From contig NW_020167525.1 in assembly GCF_001641265.1 (NCBI RefSeq), positions 1,590,501-1,654,500 on the forward strand: DNA of 64,000 bases. Reading direction: 5' to 3'. Positions within the stretch are counted from its first letter, which is position 1. The number at the start of each line of letters is the position of its first letter. The translations under genes were made by a program, and so were the position numbers. This stretch comes from Pseudogymnoascus destructans. Lineage: Eukaryota; Ascomycota; Leotiomycetes; Thelebolales; Thelebolaceae. Shown here one piece after another: positions 1-10,144 of the stretch. A model generated the notes under the pieces. That model did no database searches. It saw only the letters and a program-made list of their open reading frames with translations, and had not been told where the DNA came from.

Positions 1-515
1 ATGAACCGACGAGCGCTGGAAGGGAGAGAGAGGGAGCTCGGGGTCACCCATCCAGACACGCTCACCAGCGTCAGCAACCTGGCGTTAGTGCTACAGAGCC
101 AGGGAAGATATGAGGAGGCGGAGTCGATGAACCGACGAGCGCTGTAAGGGAGAGAGAGGGAGCTCGGGGTCACCCATCCAGACACGCTCACCAGCGTGAG
201 CGACCTTGCGTTACTGCTACAGAGGCAGGGAAGATATGAGGAGGCGGAGTCCGACGAGCGCTGGAAGGGTATGAGAGGGAGCTCGGGGCCAGCCATCCAG
301 ACACGCTCACCAGCGTGTACTGCTTGGCTTTCCTTCTAGATTCCCAGCAACGTTATGAGCCTGCCGCGGAACTCTATCAGAGAGCATGCAACGGCTATGA
401 AATTGCCCTTGGCCAAGATCATCCAACTACATTAGCATGTAGAAGGCACTATTTCTGCTTACTCGAAGAGCATAGCGGGACTCAAAGCATGTTAAGTGCG
501 AAGATAGCCTCGTGA
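1..515 (+). pseudogene. TPR repeat remnant of an NLR/kinesin-light-chain-type protein
   Basis: The stretch opens inside a tandem array with a 126-bp (42-codon) period. Each unit encodes a TPR of the kind found at the C-terminus of fungal NLR proteins, with the recurring motifs HPDTLTSV and GRYEEAE. Unit 2 has a GAA-to-TAA nonsense codon at 145-147, and unit 3 has lost 7 bp near 250. After that deletion the frame resumes and runs to a natural-looking stop at 513-515, through a divergent last TPR and tail. The effector and nucleotide-binding parts would lie left of the window. NLR-type genes are common cargo of fungal giant elements. A kinesin light chain is less likely because the units are nearly identical. 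Confidence 0.8.
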
Positions 516-1100
516 AGAGTGGTTAGACCATTATTAAACGGAATGACTTAAGGATGTACTGCATGTGTATAATTCACGTTAGTAATTTTATAGGTTATGT
601 CCGTGGAGATCTATGTGGACTTGCAGTGCTACAAAATGTCCCAAGTTTTTTCTCTATTATTCCCACCCACCTCCAAGGTTTGAGCCCTGATTAAATCCTT
701 ACAACTTGTTCCTTTATCTTCGAGATGTTGGACCACTCATTAAAGTTAATTTGCAAGACAATCCGTGATGAGATGACGTCATCCTTGTCATGGGATTTAA
801 AAGTCCCGCTATAGAATTGAAGTGAAGTAATCGAACCCAAGGTATAAATTGCAAGTGGCGACTATAGTTGGGTCACAGGGTCAGAACAGCCATTTCACAA
901 GTATTGAGCTTCTTGTCAGGTATTATGTCATGGATTAGGCGGTGCTGGGAGGGACCGAGGTTTGGGGCCATGATGCTGTACAAATTTAAGGTACATGAAG
1001 CATTTTGTGGTTCTGTAAAGGGACTCTCATGGGTAGAAACTCCATGTAAAAGCCACGTGCCCTGGACAAGTCGGGCAAGGGCCAGTAGTGGTGGGGTGAG
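516..1100. other. no gene recognised
   Basis: AT-moderate sequence between the TPR remnant and the repeat around the first pogo element. Short open frames here have no recognisable domain and no coherent splice signals. I see no RNA gene. Confidence 0.5.
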
Positions 1101-1274
1101 CCGCCGATTCTACCTCACTCGGTACGTACTTCCTTCGGTACCTCCACGGTACATGTATTTGCGAAGCCACAACAAGCCACAGACTTACCCTGCAGCCTAT
1201 AAATAAATTTAAGTATAAATTTAGCGACACTTAATTCGCCTTCTACTGTATTTACTTTTCGTTTATGCTAAATA
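1101..1274 (+). repeat. left arm of an imperfect inverted repeat flanking pogo P1
   Basis: The blocks CCGCCGATTCTACCTC (1101-1116) and GCCACAACAAGCCACAG (about 1166-1182), and a block ending in CTTCTACTGTA near 1255, recur in reverse complement at 3075-3180. The arms therefore flank the pogo element head to head. A third partial copy of the CTTCTAC-containing block lies near 3250 in the same orientation as this arm. The arms differ by indels: the left one carries about 24 extra bases next to the transposon. Confidence 0.7.
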
Positions 1275-3074
1275 CAGTCAAACCCTTGTTAAGACGATGG
1301 CATCCGTAGCAAGCATTTCCATCATCTTATCATATATATCGTTATATAGAGTAATATTATGTAAACCACCTATCTAACGTAACCTGCTGCTGTGACTGTG
1401 CTCGAATAGCCTCAATGGCTGTTTGCAGCCACTCTAGTGCCCGTATATGCCCCGTAGTAAGAGCATCCTGGCCTTCAGAATACTCAATCAGTATCTGGAG
1501 GGCATCCTGGGCCTCCTTTGCCGTAGGCGCAGGCTGCTCAGGCTGCTCCTCCTCTTCGTCATCATTTTGAGAGTTCTGATGCCCAAGTTGCCCCTCTATT
1601 ATCTCCTCAAGTAGTTCTTCATCGGTAGTCTGTCCTTCCACTGCTCTAGCCTCTTCCACAGGGTTTAGAAAGTTCGAAATAGCCATTGAGTCTGTAATTG
1701 ATGCTGTAGTTATCGCTTGGTTGTAGAGTTCTTGTATTCCAGTAGGCATCGTTATTGTTGGAAGGCTAATTGGATTTGAAACAAGTGTAGATTTCCGGAA
1801 GCAGTTGTATATCGTAGTGTTTGAAACTTTTGTATTCCAAGCACGAATAATCCAGCGAAGAGCGAGTCGAAGATTCATAAGTTTCTGTGGATCTTGATTT
1901 GAATCAATAGTGTCGATTATAAACTGAAGCCAATGTTGTCGATAATAAGCTTTAACATTTTGAATAATTCCTTGATCAAGAGGCTGGAAACGACTGGTAC
2001 TGTTAGCTGGAAGCCAACAAATGCGGATATTAGGGGGAGGAGGGTTAAGCTCAGCCCCTGTATAGTGTGCTGAAAAGCCGTCCATTGTTAAGAGTATTTG
2101 CCGAGTAGTTCCAATATGCTGATAAAAGGCTTGAAGCCATTCGCTCATAAGTATTCCAGTCATCCAAGCCTTCTTATTCGCTTTCCATTGTGCCCCCATT
2201 GTTGGTATATTGATTCGTTGTAGTGCTCGAGGTGCTTTTGCATGGCCAATTGCCCAAATAGGGAGTCGGTCTGTTCCAGTAGCGTTGACGCAGAAAACCA
2301 GGGAGATCCGAGTCTTATTCTTCTTCACACCAGATTGGAGTTGCGATGACAGGCCTCGTGATGGCATCATCTTCCAGAAGAGTCCAGTTTCGTCCATATT
2401 GTATATATCCTCTTCTTGAAACTCCCCTGCTATTGTCCGTAGTGCCCTCATTTCTTCCTCGACATTTTCCGGAACTGATGCCGCCTCTCCAAACCACTGT
2501 CGTGATTGTATATGATGCTGCTTTTTGAATTTTTCGAGCCAGCCAGTAGAAAACGATGGGCACTCTTGGCCAGCATATTCTGGCAGTCGTTTCCAGATCT
2601 GCTGTGCCTTCTGCTGTAGTATATCGCCAGTTGTAAACCCTCCTTTTTCTTCAATCCGATTCCCACTCCCAAAGGATATTCTCTAGCTTTGGCCACTGGC
2701 CTAGTTGACGGCGTTGAATTCCAGTGTCTTGGTTCTTATCAAGGGCCTCAAAGTTGCTACTTAGTGATTCAGAAATAGTCGACTGGCTTAACTTGTGATG
2801 ATATTGTCTTTCAAACCATTCGATACACTGCCACTGAGTTGGCTTTGGAACTTGTTGGTGGGCCCAGTGTCGAAGGGCACGCTGCTGGTCGACTGTAATC
2901 GGCCTTTTTCGAGGCATTTTGGGTGTCTAATGGCCACGTTAAGACGATGAACAGGTTGGAAAAGACAATGATCATTGAATCGTATTTTGTATGGTAAAAG
3001 TATCGGTCCGTGGAAAAATATCGCACAAAAGAGGTTATCGGCTAAAAGAGGATCGTCTTGGCGAGGTTTGACTG
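1275..3074 (-). mobile_element. pogo-type (Tc1/mariner) DNA transposon P1, nearly intact
   Basis: The element is 1800 bp and flanked by TA on both sides (1273-1274 and 3075-3076). Its terminal inverted repeats read CAGTCAAACC...AAGACGAT at the left and the complement at the right, matching with small differences over about 23 bp. It holds one transposase gene on the minus strand. The TA target duplication and the DDE_1/CENP-B-type transposase place it in the pogo/Fot group. Confidence 0.9.
1357..2917 (-). pseudogene. pogo-type transposase (Tc5/CENP-B HTH + DDE_1), one frameshift
   Basis: The start at 2917 gives a psq-like N-terminus (MPRKRPITV) and a helix-turn-helix with SQSTISESL. A single-base frame change near 2660 separates this from a long frame containing the CENP-B-type HTH (motif TTGDILQQKAQQIW) and the DDE_1 domain. 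The three catalytic aspartates are visible in YNMDETGLFW, LLTMDGFSAH and QPLDQGIIQN. The C-terminus is acidic and glutamine-rich and ends at 1357. Apart from the one indel, the roughly 520-residue protein looks full length, so the element is young or only recently inactivated. A sequencing error at the indel would make it intact. Confidence 0.85.
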
Positions 3075-3180
3075 TACGGTAGAAGACAAATTAATTGTCG
3101 CTAGCTTTTTTCCCTGTGGCTTGTTGTGGCTTTGCAGATGGCTTGTACCAGGGAGATATCGAGGGAGGTAGAATCGGCGG
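3075..3180 (-). repeat. right arm of the inverted repeat flanking pogo P1
   Basis: This is the reverse-complement counterpart of 1101-1274. The shared blocks are CTTCTACCGTA next to the transposon, GCCACAACAAGCCACAG, and CCGCCGATTCTACCTC at the outer end (3165-3180). It is shorter than the left arm. Confidence 0.7.
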
Positions 3181-3399
3181 TTCAACATACTACTGAACCA
3201 CAAGTGTCTGGAAATGGACACTGCTGAAAATAACTAACTAAAAAACCAGCAACACCCAATTCGTCTTCTACATGGATCAAAATGTGGCAAAGAGGCAGTT
3301 TTGCAGTATACAAGGATTCGCAAAAAAACATGATATGTGCATCTTTGCCATACTGATAAATTTGACAGCCCTTAGTGCAGAGTTGAAGAGCATTTAATT

Positions 3400-4094
3400 A
3401 TGCGCACCCGTCTTCTAATGAGAAGTCAACCACCACCTCTAGCGATAGATTGTCCTGAAGCCATGGAAGAAACTAATTCGTCCAGCAATCCATTACGGGC
3501 GGCATCCGTACCCCAGGATGACATCATCGCCTCAAACGCCAAGGATATTTCCACCAGCCCTTGTGATAACTTTCTCACCCTGAAGGTTTTTGGGAGACTG
3601 AAACGGAGTGTCTCTTGGATGTCTGACGAAATTTGGCCTTTGGCTAATGACGAGGACGTGCTATGCGGCTGCAGCACTAAAGGAAGCAGCAATGTGCTAG
3701 AAAACGTGGTGACCTGGGGGTCAGATTCTCAAACGAGATCCCTGATCATGCAATACGGATGCCGCTTACTCGGACAAGAGATTTAAACTACCACGATCTA
3801 ACCATAGCTGTGCCTACAACTTTAAGTCCCCACTCAGCTCATAAATTGAGTCATCAAGCAACGCCTGATTTCGAAAAAAGTCTGGCCATTTGTAAAACAA
3901 AGAGTAAGAGTAATCAGACTCATCAGCAGAGCTACAAAGACAGCCCAATATCACCGCTAGATATAGGCTCGGATTGGGACCTCATAGGAAGTGACGATGA
4001 CAGCGAATGTATCTTTTCCTTCAGCCCACACGCGGGCAATGATACGATGGGTAGCAGCTCTAACACAAAAATGTTCAATAAAATTACTAGATAG
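3400..4094 (+). pseudogene. broken hypothetical gene, unknown family
   Basis: Two reading frames appear to be one gene split by an indel near 3735. The first runs from 3400 and contains the phrases FLTLKVFGRLKRSVSWMSDE and WPLANDEDVL. The second resumes as DHAIRMPLTRTRDL and ends at 4094 after an acidic stretch SDWDLIGSDDDSEC. The composition (Ser/Asp-rich, no transmembrane segment) suggests a soluble regulatory tail. I recognise no domain. It may be the C-terminal half of a longer gene, because nothing coding is visible upstream. Confidence 0.45.
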
Positions 4095-4256
4095 ATATGG
4101 AATATGGGGGAAAGGGTGGATTACGAGCGGTTTAGGTTGGCGGTTTGAGGTTGGGGCTGGGGTTGGGGACAAGTTTTTTTGAGGGCAAGGAGAATGTAAT
4201 TCTAGGAGAGACACTTTTAGTCGAGATTAAAACATCAAATAATTTGGGCCTTTTAA

Positions 4257-4619
4257 TTAAGAATGAGTTCCACAGTATTTGCAAATTTTATGTCCTCTGA
4301 AGACTGAAAATTCAGCCATGTATACATCAGCCTTTATATCGTCACTATCCGCCTTTGTTGTCTTACGGTTCAACAGTGGCTGCTTTACACTTGTCAGTGG
4401 AAAACCTGTGATTGATGCTGAGCTTCCTACCTGTCTTAATTCATCGATCGAATGCGCAGATTCCGCACTTTGAACAAACTTTGAGGCATCATTGTCTAGT
4501 GGCCAAAGGATGGGGTCGCGAGTATTCATAGGTCCAGTATATACAGCGACTTTACTCATAAGCTCCATTGTCACATAACCAACTCCTCTAATATCCTTAA
4601 TAGAGTCGCGATTTGACAC
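4257..4619 (-). pseudogene. protein-kinase-like C-lobe fragment
   Basis: A 120-codon frame contains DIRGVGYVTMELM. This resembles subdomain IX of protein kinases (D-x-R-x-[LV]-G...ELM), as found in divergent fungal kinases and pseudokinases. The following ILWPLDNDASKFV and the long tail have no glycine loop, catalytic loop or DFG motif. Only the end of the kinase fold is therefore present, and the 5' part is missing. The neighbours are other broken accessory genes. The assignment rests on one motif. Confidence 0.4.
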
Positions 4620-5788
4620 AAGTCTGCGGCAGCATTCTTGGCCCGCTACTTACTGTTAGTTGACGCCCGTGACATAGCCTGACGGCCTACCTATTCTTAT
4701 AGATCCCTCAGTACTTATAAGGATATTCTTGCGATATTGGCTGTCTCATCATCAGTAGGTCATCAGTAGGTTCTTTACCTTGCAACTTACTGTTGATTAT
4801 ATTCTAGGTCAGCTCATGCCAGGTTTGATGCCATCGGAGGTCGACAGTAGTTAATGGGATAGTGGCAGGATTGACGAGCCTCATTCTCGGCCTCTGTATT
4901 CGTGGTACATTTGGGGTACAACTGGGTCACGGTGCAAAGCCACAGGCGTCTAGAAGTGGAGCCCGCTTAAAGGAGCAAAAAGTGGCCGATTTGGCAGATA
5001 CTGGTCACTTCTTTGGTCTTGCTCAAGAGGGCACAGTCCAACTCGGAATTTTTTGGTAAGGCTTACCAGGCCGCCACACACAGCCACAGCTCGGCAGCCA
5101 CCTTTTATTGCCAAGCGATAAGGGATCCCTGATCGCTTACTTTGGAGGTATCAACTCATATGGTGACATCGGATGACACAGCACTCCCTGGTCCCCACAA
5201 GGCTGAAAATGATTTTTCAGCGTCATGGTGAGGCTCAGAAACCCAGATCAAAGTGTTAAATGAGTTGGAAGGCGTAATGGGCTTGTGGTGATGCTGTAGG
5301 TCAAGGGTTCTATTATACTATGAATTGACGCTCCGCAATCAGGCGCAACGGCGACGACGTGATCGTAAATTTCAGAGTAACTAGGGTTTGGACTGTTCAG
5401 GAGTGATCACACAACATGATTGACATAAAAATAGTGGAATTTTCAATGGGTTCACAAATTTAGAATCAATTAAATTCAAAGTACTGATATTTGTCTCGTT
5501 ACGGGGTGCGTCTCTCAACACAGGGATGCACGTTAGTAGCTATTCTCAGTATATCTAGTTAATAAGTTAAAACAGTCAATAACTTATACGTGCTCTTCAG
5601 TTGACTTTGTCTGTCTTAATGCAATATAATGTACGAGCCATGCATTGCATACTAAGTTATTGGGGAAATGTTTTTGACAAGATCAGTCTTAATTTTGTAT
5701 TCTGTGAATAGAAGGTAGTGCAGACCTTAATTTATCTAATATCAGCGATGCCTCGTCCACAATCAGGTAGGAATGTGCAGATTTTGCT
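4620..5788. other. no gene recognised
   Basis: Low-complexity, partly AT-rich sequence (especially 5400-5720) with only short frames that lack domains and splice context. Nothing supportable is seen. Confidence 0.5.
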
Positions 5789-6395
5789 CTAAAAATCTTC
5801 TGCCACACTAATCCACTTCTGATTATCTTTTTTCAGACACTGGTTCTCTAAGTCTACTGTGTGTAACATCGTCTTAGCCTGTTTTGCAACCTCTTCAGCT
5901 TCTTGCTTCTTCGTTAACTCTATCGCAGCAGTATTCTTGCACTTGTTCAGTTCAATTACCAATCTCAAATTTTCTGCTTCTAATTGTGTGATTTTGTCCG
6001 TAAATGCTGCTGGTCGAGTTAAAAACATATGCTGCGGTAGGATTAGAATTGAGCCTCTTCGGTAGTATAACAACGAACTTCTTTTGCTACAGCTTCAAAC
6101 GAACTACCAATTTCTCGATATAACTCCATATAAGCTCCGATTGAATGATTACTCAGGTTTTTTTGGAACAGGTGTGATGCTGCTGGCAGATATTGCCAAG
6201 AATAAGGATCCTGTTCGTGGGTAATGAGACGAATTTCTAACGGGTCGACTGCTATTCCAAGCTTGGTCTCTATTGGTATTGGTTAGCATTAAATTAGTGT
6301 TCATAGGCATAGTCCTTGCCAATATGCTCAGAAAGCTTTTCGCGGCATTTAGACCGCCATTGGGCTCGATCTATGTTACTTTGTCGAGGCGCCAT
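5789..6395 (-). pseudogene. decayed gene for a coiled-coil protein of unknown function
   Basis: A start at 6393-6395 opens a frame MAPRQSNIDRAQWRSKC. It runs into a likely intron with a CTAAC branch site and CAATAG acceptor near 6270, whose donor reads GCAAGG, either a GC-AG intron or a mutated GT. The next exon encodes TKLGIAVDPLEIRLITHEQD, with SWQYLPAASHLF and GSSFEAVAKEV. After one frame change near 6065 a coiled coil follows (ITQLEAENLRL, CLKKDNQKW) and ends near 5789. I know no function. It could be a lineage-specific accessory gene with paralogues elsewhere. Confidence 0.5.
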
Positions 6396-7082
6396 TTTAA
6401 ATTCTGTCTGGTAGGTTGGATTACAAGGAAAGATTTCTACCAGCATCGACGGTAAATATCAATGGCGCAAGTGCATCAGCTTATTAATGGAACTGAACAG
6501 CGCGTCCTTTTATTTGACCATGCTTGACAGAAATGGCTGCTCTAAATTAATGCCATTTATGACCTGATTTTAAGGCAGCCATTTTTAGAGCCAGTTCCTG
6601 AAGTTAATGGAAACGTGGTTTGATAGACTGGTAAGCATGAGATAATTACAAGCCAGTATCTGCTTCCAATTTAGGGCTGTGCGTCATACCCACCGGAATC
6701 GAATGGTTGAGGCGGAGCTGTGGATTTCGGCAGATGATCTAAATTGTACGAAATCGGCCTGTTACCACAGCGACCCAAACTATCACTTTAGTGCAGTCAG
6801 AATGGAATACCAGTAATACAGGACACATAAGTTATAGTGATTAAATCAACTTAAGTTTGTCGAACTATCTAATGAGCCTACGTATAGATGTTGGGCGACT
6901 GTGAGCTCGGTTTGGGCTTTATAGCGCGCCCGAAGCTAGTTCATACACTAATGAGGCTGGTGATATGTCTCGCATGGGCTGGTTACAACAATGAGCTTTG
7001 CATAGAGCCCTGAAGGTACTATATTAATGCTATATCAAACAACTTGCTAGTAGTAGTAAATAGAATGCTATGGTTTCCTCCA
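6396..7082. other. no gene recognised
   Basis: Intergenic sequence between the coiled-coil relic and the 3' end of the DUF3435 gene. No domain-bearing frame, RNA gene or clear repeat was seen. Confidence 0.5.
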
Positions 7083-8827
7083 TTAATTTTCCTCAAACTC
7101 CATGATGCGTTCACAGCTTACTGTACCTTCCTTTACCCATGAGTTTTCAACTTTTGGCCGGCCCTTCCACTGAACCAAGTATTCAACCCTACCGTGCCGT
7201 ATTCGCTTTTTGAGCAATTGCACACCCAAACAATTTCCCTTATAAGTTTCATCAAAGCTTTCAACAAGATCTGAGCTTATGTCATTCCGTTTCTGCCATG
7301 TATTGTCCTCATCCGTGTAGCCTTTCCACTTCACAAGATACCAAATCGTGTTGCGTTCTTTCGACTTAGCAAGCAGCGCTTCAACCTCCCATACTCCTTC
7401 TTTGGCGTTAATTGCAACTGGCTGGGTTTTCAATGCTTGACTTCTGTAAAGAGACTGTGTAGTTGTGCTCTCGTGGTTTTCTAGTATATATCCCTCAGGC
7501 GAGTTGGCGATTGATGATAGGCCGGATACAGACGAAGGAGGAGAATCTCGAAGGCGAGGATCAATCAGTTCCATTATCTCATCAGGTACGCAAAGAGCAG
7601 TGTCGCAGCTGGGCAGAGTACACCCATGCGCCAAAACGGGTCCAGAATGAGCGGCTTCGTTTGTATCGCTAGTGGCTTCTAACGGAGTTTCCCATAGAGA
7701 CTGGCCTTCATCTCCAGGGTTGGAAAGTGGTTCAGAAATGTTGTCTGATAGCGAAGTATCATTGCTGAGGCCATCGCTGTCATAATCGGACCCGTCCCAG
7801 ATGCTGTTGCATGAGGTGGTGTAGTATGGTGAAGAACTGTGAGACGCCGCTGCCATATCAATAACGTCAATGGTGCCGGGCTCAAAATTTATTGCTGACA
7901 GATTCGTAAATTTAGAACCAAAGTCCTCGTTTTTTGGTCGTCCCTGCACCCGAGGCCGTTTCTTTTTGGCCGCATTTGGTATTTCTGCTCGTTCATCCCC
8001 TTCATCTCCGAAATCACGCTGGCGCTTTCTTGGGGTGGGCTTGCTTGTGCAGTGACAATCGTCGAGGTGCCACCACAATTCTGATTCCGAGCAAAGCATC
8101 GCAGAGCATAATGGATGCGGACATAGAATTGATTCGTTGCCATCAAGGCTTTTGACATAATCTGGAATGCATTTCGCAATATGTCTTTTCCAGCTGGTTC
8201 GATCTGGGAAGTGCTTCATCCGTTGCGTTGCTGGAAGTGACGTGTCCCCAAGGCATCGGCTACAATACCCAGCGCAAGCAACAGCATGACGGAATGTAAC
8301 AGGGTCGCACCGGAAAGGCAAGTCATAGCTGTTGATATGATTTTCGCAATGGCCGTCCCAAGCTTCCTTACTAGTTATCCACTTGCTGCACTGGAAACAG
8401 AATTCGGCAAAACCAAAATGATTCTTATGGTATAGTTTAGAGCACTGGTACACATGCTTCCAGCTATTTTCGACAGTAATACTGCAGTTTTGTTAGCCAA
8501 AATGTCACTAATGGTTGGGGATACCTTTACTTTTTGATCTCCTCACTACAAGTCGGCACTGGACAGCGGCCTAGTATGGGCCGTAACTCTTTCTGGTACG
8601 CAACAGTGGAATCATTTGTACGCAGAGCAATTAGGTCCCGCAGAGCAGAAATACCCTCTGGGCTCCGTAGTGGCACAGCCAGTGATAGCGTCTTAGCAAG
8701 CCGATCGCGCTCAGGAATCATGTGACGGATAACACGGTCAAAATAACCGCGGTGCCGTTCATCCATTTATTCTCCCTCATAATTGGTGTTGGGCGCTTGC
8801 TGCGGATTTTTGCGTTGGTCCTGTAAC

Positions 8828-9198
8828 TGTAAGGACACAGGGAATACGGCTCTCCGTAGGTGCATATGGGAGTGCGAGTCGGAGGTGATGCTGTATTCTA
8901 TCCTATAGGTCTACTACGAAGGATACAAAAAAGATGAAGGGGGAACCCCGTTGAGTCTGTTTCCTTAACTCCCGAAACGGGCCCGACTCGGTTATCCCAA
9001 CCCTAGCCCTGAACCTTCCACCGCAACACGTCTACATCGGCCCTGAACCCTAACACTTACCGTCCCCCACTATAGTGTAACTCGCTATATGATCCTCTAC
9101 TGGTTCGAAACCCCACCGAGTCGGATTCCATGTTTGTAGTGACCGTAACAGTTCTGAGACAGGTTCTTCGAGTATCTAGGTACGGAGGCATCCTTACA
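8828..9198. mobile_element. solo LTR, family B (copy B1)
   Basis: This 371-bp repeat starts TGTAAGGA and ends TCCTTACA. It is flanked by a perfect 5-bp duplication GTAAC (8823-8827 and 9199-9203). It matches the 3' LTR of the Gypsy element at 13397-13767 closely. It interrupts an exon of the DUF3435 gene. No internal sequence is present, so it is a solo LTR left by recombination. Confidence 0.92.
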
Positions 9199-9255
9199 GT
9201 AACTCTCTTTTGACGAGCGTTTGCCTTTGATCATAGAGATGGCGCCGTTGAGTCT

Positions 9256-10144
9256 TGTAATGGTGGGTGCACCAGATGTGAGAATCTAGCCACCCAAGGG
9301 AGGGATGATTTTACTAAGACAACACACTGTCTTAGGAAACAGAGCCAAAGGGTTGTAGCTTAGACTATTCCACAACGCAGCAATCAGGTGTGTGATGTAG
9401 TGAAGTGGTTCAGACAAGTTGCAACAAATGTTGAGTCTGGGAACTCAGGGGTAAGTCAGAGGTTAACACCTCACTGACTTTTCAGAAACAAGGAGTAACA
9501 AGATGAATGCTTGGAAGCTTGTAAAAGATGTGGAAGTATGTGATAGTCGATTTACTGTATTGCCTGCTTGCCCTTTCTTAAGGAAAGGGCAATCCTATTT
9601 ATGCCAAAGGAGTGTAGTTCTCTCATTTTCCATGACTTTCCATGACTAACCAGGCTTGGTAAATGTAGTCGACGTAAGAGAATCCCATAGAACCATCTCT
9701 TAGGTTCGTAGCCTATAGGAAGTAAAAGGAGGTCCAAGGTCAGAGTACCTATAGATAAATTATGTCATAACTTAACCAATCTTGTGGGTAACTAAGGAGT
9801 GATGATGTGTAATGAATCATAGAGGGTTGTAGAAGCTTCTAGAGCTACGTTCATGTTCCTAGGCCTCTAGTTGGTAGAGATATGCCATGTGGTCGTATTG
9901 GCCCACCCTTAAGGAGGAGATTTTCTTAATAACTTGTTCAATGAGTGTCCAAATGATATGCCGTGATGTACGTAGCATAAACAGATGTAGTAGAAGAGTT
10001 TGCAGCAATCGTTGAGTAGTATTGCTTCTGTTATTGGTGTGATAAGCCAAGATATGTATGGTGACTTGTAGGTTTGAGGAGGAGATTTCTAAGTTTGCTC
10101 TTGAGTTTGATAGTAAACTGAGTGCAACGAATGTCAGTATGACA
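9256..10144. mobile_element. solo LTR, family A (copy A1)
   Basis: An 889-bp repeat starting TGTAATGGTGGGTGCACC and ending GTCAGTATGACA, flanked by AGTCT on both sides (9251-9255 and 10145-10149). It is the same family as the repeats at 18846, 31638 and 34159. It interrupts the DUF3435 gene 52 bases upstream (in gene sense) of LTR B1. Short frames inside it recur in every copy and are not genes. Confidence 0.92.

Noticed and set aside
1..300. CRISPR-like or satellite array
   Set aside because: The 126-bp period is coding (42-residue TPR units) and there are no spacers.
868..1230. Overlapping open frames of 112 and 67 codons
   Set aside because: They run into the inverted repeat around P1 and have no homology-like motifs or splice context.
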